Positions 47,601-61,600 of a stretch of 64,000 nt of DNA are shown here, in pieces. Within the stretch, counting starts at the first letter, position 1; each line of letters begins with the position of its first letter. The notes beneath the pieces were generated by a model. It was not told the DNA's origin. It made no database searches and worked only from the letters and a program-made list of their open reading frames with translations. Made by a program: the position numbers and the translations under genes. Source of the DNA: Sinonovacula constricta (lineage: Eukaryota > Mollusca > Bivalvia > Cardiida > Solecurtidae); the NCBI GenBank assembly GCA_007844125.1, contig CM017561.1, forward strand, positions 59,547,715 to 59,611,714. The letters are read 5' to 3'.

Positions 47601-49828
47601 TTGTCGTTAAGCATTGATAATTTACACAGAAGCACTGAAATCTTTGCATATAAAAGGGTTCAATGATGCCCTTTACAAACCATCTTTTCTAAGAAGTTAT
47701 CTTTAATGGTGTCACGAAGCATTTTCAATGTTTATATTTAGACAGGCATATTATGTTTCTGACGAACACCACCATCACCATCTAACAGTCGTATTAAATC
47801 CCATAGTAGGAAACTAATTGTAATTAAGATTGATTTGAACTTAAGCCCACGGAGTCAAGACCAACTAATTCCGTTACCACTGGATAAAAGATTCTACTAC
47901 TGAACATCGTTGTTATGTATTGATTTAATATTCAGAATAAAGGAAATCTATGCATTTTTGCAACTATACTTCATTATTCATGCGTAATCAGTAGCATGGA
48001 TACGCATCTTTCTGTTTGTTCTCATTCGTTAATAGTCCTGAAATTTAACTTACTTTAACATCGTTTATGTTCCAAAAAGCTACTTGACCTATTCAATAGT
48101 TGTGGCAACACCTATTTGTATCACCGAAACATTCTGGCATCTTCGCCCAGTGACAAAATATAACGTTATTTTATCCAGAAGTAATAAATATACAATGCGC
48201 TTTGAAAACATTATATTCCCTTTATTTTAGTAGACATAGCCATGGACTTGTCACTGTCATATACACGCAGTTGATTACGTTAATCGGAAAGCATATTACA
48301 CATTCTGATCGATTCTTATACAAGAGCAAACTGTATGTATGCAATTTGTCATAAAAGTTACAGCATCACTTATAAATTACTTTAGAACTCGGCTAACTTT
48401 CAAATTCACGAAACAAAGACGCTAAAATACAAAATATTGTAACATTATACCTAAGTGAATTTGTTATCTCTGTGAAAGCCTTTCAAGTTAAAAAATGCTT
48501 AATGCCATGGGCTTTCTTTCAGGTTATTTGTAAGAAATGAATGGTCTTGACAGTATCACATTTACTTAGTCTCTTCCATACTTACTTTTCATTAATAACA
48601 ACACAAAAGATCAATAGGCTTTTGATTCTGTTTTAACGGTGCTATAATTATATGACTACCTGAAAGGTATCTTCCCATACTAATCTTTAATTAATGTCAA
48701 CCCAAAACATCATTAAGCTGTTGAATCCTGTTTTAAACGTCTTATAAATATAAACATACATGAAAGAAGCGTTGCTTGCCAGCAAATATTCCAAACAGTC
48801 GTAAAGAGTCATTAGACAATACGCCAATAGACAACTCCGCATACTGTATGAGAATAGGGACATACAAGTATTCTCGCGACGGCAACGTCTAGTCAAAGAG
48901 CAAACGAATATTAAGCAGGTATTACAAAAATATTAAAAGTGCATAGTTAATATATGCCTATCTATCACGGAAGAATTTCTCCCTCTTCAACAGTTCTTTT
49001 ACTTTGAGTTATGCTTTATTTCTTTCGCTTCCGTGGAATAACATATCAATCTATTTTAATTATAAACAATATTTGATAAAATTACAGACTTCATTAACAA
49101 CATAAAGAGAATACGGTTTTTTGCAGCAAAGGAATGACAGATATAATAAAACGATATTACGAAAATTCAGTTTTGAATTCCTGTCCCTTTTCTTTCAAAC
49201 AGAAGACAAATTGTGCTTTATAATTAGTATTTTGTTTCCATACCATACCTTATTTTACTTTATTCAGCTTTTGGGAATCGAAAATGTTTCTCAAACATTC
49301 TTGAAGATGTTAAATACGCTTAAAGATGCAAATCCTTCATACAATTAAGCCTTGCCCTGTTATTTTTTCTGATCCTGATTAATCAGTAAATCGTTATTCT
49401 GACTAATCTAGTGGTGTGGGTGTATTAAATTCCGTCATTTAAGTACTGGTTCTGTATTTTCGTATTGGCTTTGACCTTTTCGTATTTGCCCATATCACAA
49501 TGATATTACCAATGCATACTTGATATAAGCGGTATAGGTTGCAGATAATGATCTAAAGAATTTCTTTGTATATCAATAATTTCTTTAGGACCCTTGTTTA
49601 CTTCTGCCTTGTTATTAGCATTACACAAACATTATAAATGACCTGTTTATAAGAGTTACTGTCTGAAAATAGAAACCATAGAACTGTTAAAATATCGTTA
49701 TGAGACGGTGTCGCTAGTGATACCACACAGAGCTATTAAAAATGAAAATCGGAAGCACCTGAAACTTTTCTGGTTTTAACGTAAAAGCATAGCATACTTT
49801 GGAACATAATTGACATACTCATTAAAAT
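47600..49828. other. No gene seen (unit 2)
   Basis: Tracks unit 1 12450-14190 to about 49350. The source of unit 3 begins at 49125. Unsupported frames at 48687 and 49121 only. Confidence 0.55.
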
Positions 49829-50121
49829 GGGCTTCCGTGGTCGACTGATTGGTTAGTGTCTCTGACTTGCTATTCCAAAGCCCCTCGCCTCCTGGGTTCG
49901 AGTACCGATTTGGGCAAGATCTTTCATGTTGAAAGATGTTTTTAGCTAACCTAAATGCTCCGGTTGTTTTACCCAGGCTAAACCCGAGATGAGTTTCCAC
50001 CAATAATTAGCTGGACGACATATACTTTGATCGCATGTTGTGATAGGCATGCTTTGAAAACTTAACTTCAAAAATGTCACAACTAGAAGTGAGTGTTATA
50101 CGGCACTAAATACAATACAAC
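49829..50121 (+). mobile_element. tRNA-derived SINE, family S3 (unit 2)
   Basis: The head GGCTTCCGTGGTCGACTGA...CTGGGTTCGAGTACC has A- and B-box-like blocks and a spacing that suggests a long-variable-arm (Leu/Ser-type) tRNA ancestor. The ~290 bp element ends ACGGCACTAAATACAATACAAC, a typical short SINE tail. It is duplicated with unit 3. The minus-strand open frame here is a shadow. Confidence 0.68.
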
Positions 50122-50584
50122 TTTGAATGGACCATAGTCAGTTCCAAACGGTAAGTGGTGCTAAAACACTTTAAAACCATCCCCATTGCAATAGTGCCAG
50201 ATTAATATGTTTAAAGTAATTGTAAAATAGTTTAGTAGTTGATCAATGCCTGTAAAAGCAATGTAGACCGGTTTATTGAACACTTTCCTAAGTAACGTTT
50301 CAAGGCATTATTTTTTTTGCTATTATTTTGTAATATAATGTTTCAGTGTTTTGTCACTAAATTCTTTATCTGGTGCTTTTTTCAAAGTATATTGAAATAC
50401 ATTTTAAAAAGCAGAAAGGACGTTGTCGTAGTTTGGTTTTATGACCATATCAGTGAAATCTTTGCATAACATTTCTAATAACCTGACATTTCTCACCCGA
50501 TTACAAAGTTGACATGGCTGTTTTAAATGAATCACTAAATGTCATCGTTTTTACTAGTTTTGTTTTTAAAAAATCATTATTTAA

Positions 50585-50720
50585 ATCGGTTAATGCTCAA
50601 CTGTCTGACCTTGTGTCGTCTGACTATTCCAAGGCGGTAACCGTTGGGTTTGTAACGTCAAACGTTTCCTCTTTGTCTGTATTTATTTTTAATTTTATAT
50701 ATGCTCTTACACCTGTATGA
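50585..50720 (+). repeat. Dispersed repeat DR1 fragment
   Basis: CTTGTGTCGTCTGACTATTCC is followed by AAGGCGGTAACCGTTGGGTTTG. The copy at 58360-58495 comes from the tandem duplication. Confidence 0.55.
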
Positions 50721-51974
50721 GCTTTTCATATTTTCGCATTCATCACTGCTGGTCTGGATTTGTGTAATGCCTTAGTAAAAATCCGTCCATTTTTTGTGGA
50801 AGCAATGAACAAAATGACAGCACTTGGAAAAATAACTTGACTCTCATAAAAGCAATATCCTCAAGACATATTACAACTACATACTTTGTTTCTCCAAACA
50901 ATGCTAGAGTTGTCTAGACAAACCATCTAGGCTATGTCTGATTTCGGTTGCTGATATTTTATAAACAGACACTTGATCAATCTCCATATCCCATTCGTCC
51001 CGGTATATTTCGGAACCATTATAATTTATCCTTCACATGGATAAAAACGTCTATGAGACATACGTTCTTGAGCTGTAAATCTCAAGGACAAGGACAGTCA
51101 CGTAACATTGTACCGTTAGCCAGCAAATTGGTTTGCATTTTCTGAGGAAGAGTAGAAAAGTGATCGAAACAAGCTAGACCGGTATCTGAAATCAAAGTGA
51201 TTTTGGTATGTGTAAAACAGTATGTTACTTATATCAATGTATTAGGTAGTAATAGTGTTGTAAGGATATAACCAGTTCTTTGTGACAGAAGAAGGATAGT
51301 TAAATACAGAGTCACAGCTAGTTGGGCAGTCATTTACTCTTAACTAATCGTGTGCTTTAGTAAGCTAAATTGTTTTCTGAAGCATAAAACTGCAATAACA
51401 GATCATTTTAAGGATACAAATCAAAACTAAATCCTTAACAAAGCAATAATAACAACAAATATAATTTATTATTTGGCAATTATAAAAGAATGTTGCAATT
51501 GTAAATCATATTAATATTTATCAATACATTTCTGATTGTATTCTAATAGTCATCAAACTTTGTTTGAAATTGCATGTTTGAAAACGTTAAAAGCTGTAGC
51601 ATTTTCACTGCTAGATAATTCAACAAAGTAGAGACTATTAAAGAAACAGCAGTCCTTCTCCTATCAAGAAAAGAGGTACATATAATTGATATTTCGGTTA
51701 AAGTTTCAGAACAGTCAATCAATAGAAAGTTAGTGCACTATTTAACATTTATAATTATATCATTAATAAATTGTTGTTTTAGAAAATAACATCAGAGCAC
51801 TAGATATAACGGCTGACCTAACTTTCAGTACTGTATGAGTAATTACGATTGTGTTTCTTTTTAAAGTACCGATTAGAATAATAAAATATTTTACAAACTT
51901 ACAGTCACTTCACACTATTTGATCTTTTACGAAATGAAACATTCACAGTGGTAATTACTGATACTATATGAAAG

Positions 51975-52170
51975 GTTTACTAGTACCCCAGTTTGCCCTT
52001 TTGTCGACTGACCGTTCCAAGGCGGTAACTGATGGTTTTTCTTTTTGTGTGTTATGTCTCGTCTCTGTGTTTTTGTCACATTTACATTTACCTTGTTTGC
52101 CTTTGTCTACAGGTAGATACAACTTAAATATCTGTGAAAATTTTGATAGGACTTTTTTTTATTTATCTAT
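51975..52170 (+). repeat. Dispersed repeat DR1 core and 3' half (unit 2)
   Basis: CCCCAGTTTGCCCTTTTGTCGACTGACCGTTCCAAGGCGG (in two halves), then TGTTATGTCTCGTCTCTGTG and TTTACATTTACCTTGTTTGCC. The equivalent place in unit 1 lacks it. Copied at 59750-59945. Confidence 0.68.
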
Positions 52171-52259
52171 GCATACGTATAAGTGCAACCGGTTTAAGTC
52201 GCATGAATCTTTCATTAGTAGCAGTTTGGCACTTTTGCCTCTTTTGAACTTTTAAGCGC

Positions 52260-53679
52260 TTTTATTAAGGTTTATAAGAGTTAAAATTGTACTATTGAGC
52301 GATTGAATTATGTCATGGTCGGTATACTGACAGCTCTTGGATGTCGCTCGTTTTTACCAGAATCAGTTGATCTTTATGACTGAGTAATCAATGTAATTTG
52401 CCTAAAGACGGTTCCTACTTCTGGAATCGGTCACCGTGTATTGCTGTCTATAAACCAAGCCAGAGAAAACTTTTATCATGCCATACACAAACCAACTCTT
52501 GGAATATCGATTTCCTAAATGACCAAGACAGGATGTTTCCCGAATGAAACAGCCTTCATGAGTATAATTTTGGTTTAACTATAGAATGAACGGAAGAAAA
52601 AGATCACTAATTGAATCTCATGCAGAGCTGGCTGTATCATTTAAAATGGAATTCTGCTAGCGTCCTCTCGGTATATGTTAAACCGTATTTACATTCATTG
52701 ATTTAAATTGATAGGTATAGTTTCAAAATATTAACACAGTTATATCCTTGATCTTATATAAAATGAAACAAAACATATGCACTCTTATTTTACAGTTTAA
52801 TGGCCTTTTATTTTCTACACCGGTTGTTGCCACACATCGGAAAAAGATAACGTACAAACTTTATTATGTTTTTCTTCTACAAATTGTTTCAAAGTTATTG
52901 TCTCATCTTCGAGAGGAATAATGTGTCTTCCACTTGTCTGAAATGTATTTACATTAACGAAGCTTTTAACTACTGCTTCTCTGATATGCATTTACTGTAA
53001 AACAAAGTTTTTAGCTAACTATTTACATACCATTATCAATGTTAATTGCATCTAATTGCACCACTGACACTCAATTAAATAAACAAGAGACAGCCACCCA
53101 TATCATTAAATTATAAGAAAGGTTGATTAAAGAAAAATAAGAAGTTTCCTAGCGATAAAACTTGACAAGGAAAAAATTATATGCGTCGTTGGTGAGGCAA
53201 TAACTTACAATTCTTTAAATCGTGTTTATGTTTTTATAGAAACTAAATTTGTAAGAACAAAAATACCAAAATAGTACACATTTTAACACCAGTCCCTCGC
53301 CTTATCTGCGCCTCATTATGCTGAAGCTCCCAAGTAAAAAAGCACACTAAAGTTTCTCAAGCAGTAACACAGTAAGAGTGAACGATCTGCTTCGTGGCAT
53401 ATGGCAGTTATTAAGTTTAAATGAATGTAGGATCAAGTGATGTTTTTTTTGCACTTAACACACAAATTCTGGATCGAATTGATTTTTATGAATTAATATA
53501 CTAACATAGTATGCTAAAAGTATAATTAAATGTGCGTCCGTTCTAGAGTACGTGATGCTTGTGTGCATGTGGATGTTTCACAACTTACATTCCAGTTAAC
53601 AGTAATCGGCACTTGACTTCGTCAAAACTCCGCCATGTGCGGAGGTAAAGCTTTTAAATAAGTTGCATGCTGTAATAAA
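52260..53679. other. No gene seen (unit 2); same for 60030-61454 in unit 3
   Basis: AT-rich DNA homologous to ~21730-23050 of unit 1. The two young copies differ by isolated substitutions and homopolymer lengths, showing no pattern of coding constraint. Confidence 0.55.
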
Positions 53680-53820
53680 AATATATGACAAAGTCCTATG
53701 AGCATTGCAACATATACCAAACTCAGAAAAGGCACAGAACAAAGGTATTTCACATGCAGGCCAAGCGAAAAGTAAGAACAAATTTGTGATGAGTCATTTA
53801 ACGAAAAGAGCAAACCAAGA
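53680..53820 (-). repeat. Dispersed repeat DR1 variant arm (unit 2)
   Basis: The reverse complement gives TTTGCTCTTTTCGTTAAATG, ACTCATCACAAATTTG and TGTGCCTTTTCTGAGTTTGG. Copied at 61455-61600. Confidence 0.64.
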
Positions 53821-55444
53821 GTCAACGTCAATATACATGTATTGAAGCTGAAAACAGTTCTTACTTATTACCGATAAAACGTTTACAGACTATACAGTTT
53901 TATACTTAATTCAATATCACACGCATTAAGTTAGGAAGAATCATTAAATATACTGTAAACATGTTACTGAGCTTAAAATGGTAGTATCTTCTACTCTATC
54001 ATTAAAAAATAATAAAAATGGTTTATTTGGTGAGATTGACATGTTTTATTATTAAGTTGTAACGAAAAGTTTAACACAATAGTTATAAAGCCTTACGTTT
54101 CCTGATTATTTTGTCTCACCTCGGCATTACCAATTCGTTCTAATAATTAACAATGTAATTAAGGATAACAAAAGTGAAGTACGAAGTTGTGTATTCTTTC
54201 AAACAGTAAGAATACATTACTTTTCATTGAAATGGGTTTTATGGAAACAGGATTCAGTATACATCTATATTCAAATCTAATATCCTTACTCTGTATTTAA
54301 TTTCGTCATTGGAAAGCATTTGGCAAGAACTGTTGTCTTCAAAGCATACGACAATTATTTTCCATTTGACCTGTTCCTTTTGTTTACTGACACATGATTG
54401 GTATCTCGAAAGACTTATTGTTATCTTAAGCTGAATAAAAGTATAACGGCGGACTTTCCAAGAAAGATGTACGAAAATATATTACCCGGACGGACACCAG
54501 TATCTCATATCAAGGCAATTTTCAAATTGCATATCGGTTTCAGAAACACGATATTCGGAGAAACCTTCCATCATGACGGCATCTAAGTTGAGCATTAGTG
54601 TGCGTAGAATGTTATTGTCTCCGAGGAAAATGACAAAACTATAAACAATTATTCAAGATGAGCTAAACATGCTCATTACCGGCATAAATTTACCGGTTTA
54701 GATGTTAACATTTTAAACAACAAGGTCAATGCTCATTCCTAAGTGTAGTACAAAGATTAAATGTAGTAGAAACTTTAAAAAATTGTCTGCAAATAAATTA
54801 GATCATTTCAATATTATGATTCAAGGCTTTAAGTTGTTGTTAAAGCAAAACTAACTCTCGAACTAAAATGAAATCGGTACAAAACAAATAAGAATAAGAA
54901 TGACATGTCACAAACGACATAACAAAACAACAGTCTCTTTCGGTTTAAAAACTGATAGCAGTGTTGCAATCGTTGTTTTGGCAATAACAACGGGAATAGC
55001 AACGGTTGTTGCAAATGTTTGCATTATTGCAAAAAAAAGGTATACATGTTCAACAGCTTTTGGAAAACAGTTTTAAAATAAATTAAAAAGTAAGGGAAAT
55101 ACAGAAAAGGGCGTATTTCTTTGCAGAAGTTGGTGTGTTTAGGTAGTTAATTGAGAAAAACAAAGAAATTAATATAAATATTTGTTTACAATAGAGCTTA
55201 ATTCAGAAGCGACTATACTATATTGAAAATGATTACGAATTAATGTTTTAGATTATATCCGATTTTCAACCATTTTTGTAACAAATTGTAACTTTTGCTG
55301 TTTTAATGCAAAAAACACAGACGATTACAGACTTAATAGTCGGTTGAAAGTCATCAAAATCTATAAATAAAGAATGGTTAGGTTGAAAACTAAATATAAA
55401 CAGTGTTTCCGACTCTTTGTATAATACAACTACATAAGTCATGT

Positions 55445-55525
55445 AGATATAAAGACAATATCGATGGAGTTACGTACTGCCATGAAGGAAGATCGGGGTT
55501 CAACCCTCAAAAACAGTCGTATGTT
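55445..55525 (+). other. tRNA-like remnant with B box (unit 2)
   Basis: GATGGAGTTACGTACTGCC resembles the A-box side and anticodon arm, and GATCGGGGTTCAACCCTC resembles the T arm with a B box. A diverged version at 24675-24735 lacks the T arm, and a copy lies at 63865-63930. No acceptor stem can be closed, so it is a pseudo-tRNA or a SINE head. Confidence 0.4.
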
Positions 55526-55540
55526 AGATTCGTTACATTT

Positions 55541-55562
55541 CTTCTTTTTTTTTTTTTTTTTG
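55541..55562. repeat. Poly-T tract
   Basis: About 20 T after CTTC; in unit 3 the same place (63961-63981) reads TG-interrupted T runs. Confidence 0.88.
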
Positions 55563-57603
55563 GATGTTTTAGTGGCTAGCATGCTTACAACTCTTACATG
55601 CTTCGGAAAATACCTCTTCCAATAGGGTTATTGAACCATACACTATTTATTAGGAAAGCTTTGCGAAGCTAGTATGGCTTAACTTTGCCTGCATTGACCT
55701 GATCCAGACAGAGCAAAATACTTAGTGAAAAATCAACAACGATTGTTAAGCCTACTAGACGACGACCATTTATGGCGATGAAGGCATACGTACCAATTCC
55801 TCTGAACAAAGCAAAAATTTCATAAATTATAAAAAATGCAATGTGATTCCATCATGACGGCATCTAAGTTGAGCATTAGTGTGCGTAGAATGTTATTGTC
55901 TCCGAGGAAAATGACAAAACTATAAACAATTATTCAAGATGAGCTAAACATGCTCATTACCGGCATAAATTTACCGGTTTAGATGTTAACATTTTAAACA
56001 ACAAGGTCAATGCTCATTCCTAAGTGTAGTACAAAGATTAAATGTAGTAGAAACTTTAAAAAATTGTCTGCAAATAAATTAGATCATTTCAATATTATGA
56101 TTCAAGGCTTTAAGTTGTTGTTAAAGCAAAACTAACTCTCGAACTAAAATGAAATCGGTACAAAACAAATAAGAATAAGAATGACATGTCACAAACGACA
56201 TAACAAAACAACAGTCTCTTTCGGTTTAAAAACTGATAGCAGTGTTGCAATCGTTGTTTTGGCAATAACAACGGGAATAGCAACGGTTGTTGCAAATGTT
56301 TGCATTATTGCAAAAAAAAGGTATACATGTTCAACAGCTTTTGGAAAACAGTTTTAAAATAAATTAAAAAGTAAGGGAAATACAGAAAAGGGCGTATTTC
56401 TTTGCAGAAGTTGGTGTGTTTAGGTAGTTAATTGAGAAAAACAAAGAAATTATTATAAATATTTGTTTACAATAGAGCTTAATTCAGAAGCGACTATACT
56501 ATATTGAAAATGATTACGAATTAATGTTTTAGATTATATCCGATTTTCAACCATTTTTGTAACAAATTGTAACTTTTGCTGTTTTAATGCAAAAAACACA
56601 GACGATTACAGACTTAATAGTCGGTTGAAAGTCATCAAAATCTATAAATAAGCCTACTAGACGACGACCATTTATGGCGATGAAGGCATACGTACCAATT
56701 CCTCTGAACAAAGCAAAAATTTCATAAATATTCTTATTTAGACTTTAAAGCCTCAAAACCTATAAAATGCTATGTAAGAGTAACTTACAAGTAAGTCAGC
56801 AAGTAACTTTCTGTGATCAGGGTTGAACATTTTTAGACCTTAGCAAATCGGAAATTAAACAGTAGTTCCATTTCCTATTTCAACAAGCTTAATCTTATAA
56901 AGCAAAGGAATGACAGATATAATAAAACGATATTACGAAAATTCAGTTTTGAATTCCTGTCCCTTTTCTTTCAAACAGAAGACAAATTGTGCTTTATAAT
57001 TAGTATTTTGTTTCCATACCATACCTTATTTTACTTTATCCAGCTTTTGGGAATCGAAAATGTTTCTCAAACATTCTTGAAGATGTTAAATACGCTTAAA
57101 GATGCAAATCCTTCATACAATTAAGCCTTGCCCTGTTATTTTTCTGATCCTGATTAATCAGTTAATCGTTATTCTGACTAATCTAGTGGTGTGGGTGTAT
57201 TAAATTCCGTCATTTAAGTACTGGTTCTGTATTTTCGTATTGGCTTTGACCTTTTCGTATTTGCCCATATCACAATGATATTACCAATGCATACTTGATA
57301 TAAGCGGTATAGGTTGCAGATAATGATCTGAAGAATTTCTTTGTATATCAATAATTTCTTTAGGACCCTTGTTTACTTCTGCCTTGTTATTAGCATTACA
57401 CAAACATTATAAATGACCTGTTTATAAGAGTTACTGTCTGAAAATAGAAACCATATAACTGTTAAAATATCGTTATGAGACGGTGTCGCTAGTGATACCA
57501 CACAGAGCTATTAGAAATGAAAATCGGAAGCACCTGAAACTTTTCTGGTTTTAACGTAAAATCATAGCATACTTTGGAACATAATTGACATACTCATTAA
57601 AAT

Positions 57604-57896
57604 GGGCTTCCGTGGTCGACTGATTGGTTAGTGTCTCTGACTTGCTATTCCAAAGCCCCTCGCCTCCTGGGTTCGAGTACCGATTTGGGCAAGATCTTTC
57701 ATGTTGAAAGATGTTTTTAGCTAACCTAAATGCTCCGGTTGTTTTACCCAGGCTAAACCCGAGATGAGTTTCCACCAATAATTAGCTGGACGACATATAC
57801 TATGATCGCATGTTGTGATAGGCATGCTTTGAAAACTTAACTTCAAAAATGTCACAACTAGAAGTGAGTGTTATACGGCACTAAATACAATACAAC
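57604..57896 (+). mobile_element. tRNA-derived SINE, family S3 (unit 3)
   Basis: Near-identical copy of 49829-50121 carried by the recent tandem duplication, not an independent insertion. Confidence 0.68.
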
Positions 57897-59749
57897 TTTG
57901 AATGGACCATAGTCAGTTCCAAACGGTAAGTGGTGCTAAAACACTTTAAAACCATCCCCATTGCAATAGTGCCAGATTAATATGTGTAAAGTAATTGTAA
58001 AATAGTTTAGTAGTTGATCAATGCCTGTAAAAGCAATGCAGACCGGTTTATTGAACACTTTCCTAAGTATCGTTTCCAGGCATTATTTTTTTGCTATTAT
58101 TTTGTAATATAATGTTTCAGTGTTTTGTCACTAAATTCTTTATCTGGTGCTTTTTTCAAAGTATATTGAAATACATTTTAAAAAGCAGAAAGGACGTTGT
58201 CGTAGTTTGGTTTTATGACTATATCAGTGAAACCTTTGCATAACATTTTTAATAACCTGACATTTCTCACCCGATTACAAAGTTGACATGGCTGTTTTAA
58301 ATGAATCACTAAATGTCATCGTTTTTACTAGTTTTGTTTTTAAAAAATCATTATTTAAATCGGTTAATGCTCAACTGTCTGACCTTGTGTCGTCTGACTA
58401 TTCCAAGGCGGTAACCGTTGGGTTTGTAACGTCAAACGTTTCCTCTTTGTCTGTATTTTTTTTTAATTTTATATATGCTCTTACACCCGTATGAGCTTTT
58501 CATATTTTCGCATTCATCACTGCTGATCTGGATTTGTGTAATGCCTTAGTAAAAATCCGTCCATTTTTTGTGGAAGCAATGAACAAAATGACAGCACTTG
58601 GAAAAATAACTTGACTCTCATAAAAGCAATATCCTCAAGACATATTACAACTACATACTTTGTTTCTCCAAACAATGCTAGAGTTGTCTAGACAAACCAT
58701 CTAGGCTATGTCTGATTTCGGTTGCTGATATGTTATAAACAGACACTTGATCAATCTACATATCCCATTCGTCCCGGTATATTTCGGAACCATTATAATT
58801 TATCCTTCACATGGATAAAAACGTCTATGAGACATACGTTCTTGAGCTGTAAATCTCAAGGACAAGGACAGTCACGTAACATTGTACCGTTAGCCAGCAA
58901 ATTGGTTTGCATTTTCTGAGGAAGAGTAGAAAAGTGATCGAAACAAGCTAGACCGGTATCTGAAATCAAAGTGATTTTAGTATGTGTAAAACAGTATGTA
59001 ACTTATATCAATGTATTAGGTAGTAATAGTGTTGTAAGGATATAACCAGTTCTTTGTGACAGAAGAAGGATAGTTAAATACAGAGTCACAGCTAGTTGGG
59101 CAGTCATTTACTCTTAACTAATCGTGTGCTTTAGTAAGCTAAATTGTTTTCTGAAGCATAAAACTGCAATAACAGATCATTTTAAGGATACAAATCAAAA
59201 CTAAATCTTTAACAAAGCAATAATAACAACAAATATAATTTATTATTTGGCAATTATAAAAGAATGTTGCAATTGTAAATCATATTAATATTTATCAATA
59301 CATTTCTGATTGTATTCTAATAGTCATCAAACTTTGTTTGAAATTGCATGTTTGAAAACGTTAAAAGCTGTAGCATTTTCACTGCTAGATAATTCAACAA
59401 AGTAGAGACTATTAAAGAAACAGCAGTCCTTCTCCTATCAAGAAAAGAGGTACATATAATTGATATTTCGGTTAAGGTTTCAGAACAGTCAATCAATAGA
59501 AAGTTAGTGCACTATTTAACATTTATAATTATATCATTAATAAATTGTTGTTTTAGAAAATAACGTCAGAGCACTAGATATAACGGCTGACCTAAATTTC
59601 AGTACTGTATGAGTAATTACGATTGTGTTTCTTTTTAAAGTACCGATAAGAATAATAAAATATTTTACAAACTTACAGTCACTTCACACTATTTGATCTT
59701 TTACGAAATGAAACATTCACAGTGGTAATTACTGATACTATGTGAAAGG

Positions 59750-59945
59750 TTTACTAGTACCCCAGTTTGCCCTTTTGTCGACTGACCGTTCCAAGGCGGT
59801 AACTGATGGTTTTTCTTTTTGTGTGTTATGTCTCGTCTCTGTGTTTTTGTCACATTTACATTTACCTTGTTTGCCTTTGTCTACAGGTAGATACAACTTA
59901 AATATCTGTGAAAATTTTGATAGGACCTTTTTTTATTTATATATG
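59750..59945 (+). repeat. Dispersed repeat DR1 core and 3' half (unit 3)
   Basis: Near-identical copy of 51975-52170 carried by the tandem duplication. Confidence 0.68.
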
Positions 59946-61454
59946 CATACGTATAAGTGCAACCGGTTTAAGTCGCATGAATCTTTCATTAGTAGCAGTT
60001 TGGCACTTTTGCCTCTTTTGAACTTTTAAGCGCTTTTATTAAGGTTTATAAGAGTTAAAATTGTACTATTGAGCGATTGAATTATGTCATGGTCGGTATA
60101 CTGACAGCTCTTGGATGTCGCTCGTTTTTACCAGAATCAGTTGATCTTTATGACTAAGTAATCAATGTAATTTGCCTAAAGACGGTTCCTACTTCTGGAA
60201 TCGGTCACCGTGTATCGCTGTCTATAAACCAAGCCAGAGAAAACTTTTATCATGCCATACACAAACCAACTCTTGGAATATCGATTTCCTAAATGACCAA
60301 GACAGGATGTTTCCCGAATGAAACAGCCTTCATGAGTATAATTTTGGTTTAACTATAGAATGAACGGAAGAAAAGGATCACTAATTGAATCTCATGCAGA
60401 GCTGGCTGTATCATTTAAAATGGAATTCTGCTAGCGTCCTCTCGGTATATGTTAAACCGTATTTACATTCATTGATTTAAATTGATAGGTATAGTTTCAA
60501 AATATTAACACAGTTATTTCCTTGATCTTATATAAAATGAAACAAAACATATGCACTCTTATTTTACAGTTTAATGGCCTTTTATTTTCTACACCGGTTG
60601 TTGCCACACATCGGAAAAAGATAACGTACAAACTTTATTATGTTTTTCTTCTACAAATTGTTTCAAAGTTATTGTCTCATCTTCGAGAGGAATAATGTGT
60701 CTTCCACTTGTCTGAAATGTATTTACATTAACGAAGCTTTTAACTACTGCTTCTCTGATATGCATTTACTGTAAAACAAAGTTTTTAGCTAACTATTTAC
60801 ATACCATTATCAATGTTAATTGCATCTAATTGCACCACTGACACTCAATTAAATAAACAAGAGACAGCCACCCATATCATTAAATTATAAGAAAGGTTGA
60901 TTAAAGAAAAATAAGAAGTTTCCTAGCGATAAAACTTGACAAGGAAAAAATTATATGCGTCGTTGGTGAGGCAATAACTTACAATTCTTTAAATCGTGTT
61001 TATGTTTTTTATAGAAACTAAATTTGTAAGAACAAAAATACCAAAATAGTACACTTTTTAACACCAGTCCCTCGCCTTATCTGCGCCTCATTATGCTGAA
61101 GCTCCCAAGTAAAAAAGCACACTAAAGTTTCTCAAGCAGTAACACAGTAAGAGTGAACGATCTGCTTCGTGGCATATGGCAGTTATTAAGTTTAAATGAA
61201 TGTAGGATCAAGTGATGTTTTTTTGCACTTAACACACAAATTCTGGATCGAATTGATTTTTATGAATTAATATACTAACATAGTATGCTAAAAGTATAAT
61301 TAAATGTGCGTCCGTTCTAGAGTACGTAATGCTTGTGTGCATGTGGATGTTTCACAACTTACATTCCAGTTAACAGTAATCGGCACTTGACTTCGTCAAA
61401 ACTCCGCCATGTGCGGAGGTAAAGCTTTTAAATAAGTTGCATGCTGTAATAAAA

Positions 61455-61600
61455 ATATATGACAAAGTCCTATGAGCATTGCAACATATACCAAACTCAG
61501 AAAAGGCACAGAACAAAGGTATTTCACATGCAGGCCAAGCGAAAAGTAAGAACAAATTTGTGATGAGTCATTTAACGAAAAGAGCAAACCAAGAGTCAAC
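61455..61600 (-). repeat. Dispersed repeat DR1 variant arm (unit 3)
   Basis: Near-identical copy of 53680-53820 from the tandem duplication. Confidence 0.64.

Larger units (their letters stand above)
54567..56728. repeat. Imperfect 1.28 kb tandem repeat inside unit 2
   Basis: The sequence at 54567-55829 is repeated at 55846-56728. The second copy lacks about 370 bp (the equivalent of 55378-55746), so it jumps from the match to 55377 straight to the match to 55748. The second copy keeps the ancestral left context seen before 62988, while the first copy has lost it by the ~650 bp deletion. The order of events is therefore probably duplication first, then deletion in the first copy. Confidence 0.92.

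Noticed and set aside
53596..53831. Minus ORFs with Cys/Phe-rich translation, repeated at 61370-61605
   Set aside because: They run through the DR1 variant arm and are kept only by recent duplication.
54829..55014. 61-codon minus ORF present three times (also 56110-56295 and 63249-63434)
   Set aside because: It recurs only because the DNA was recently duplicated. Composition is low-complexity, and the related region of unit 1 does not keep the frame.
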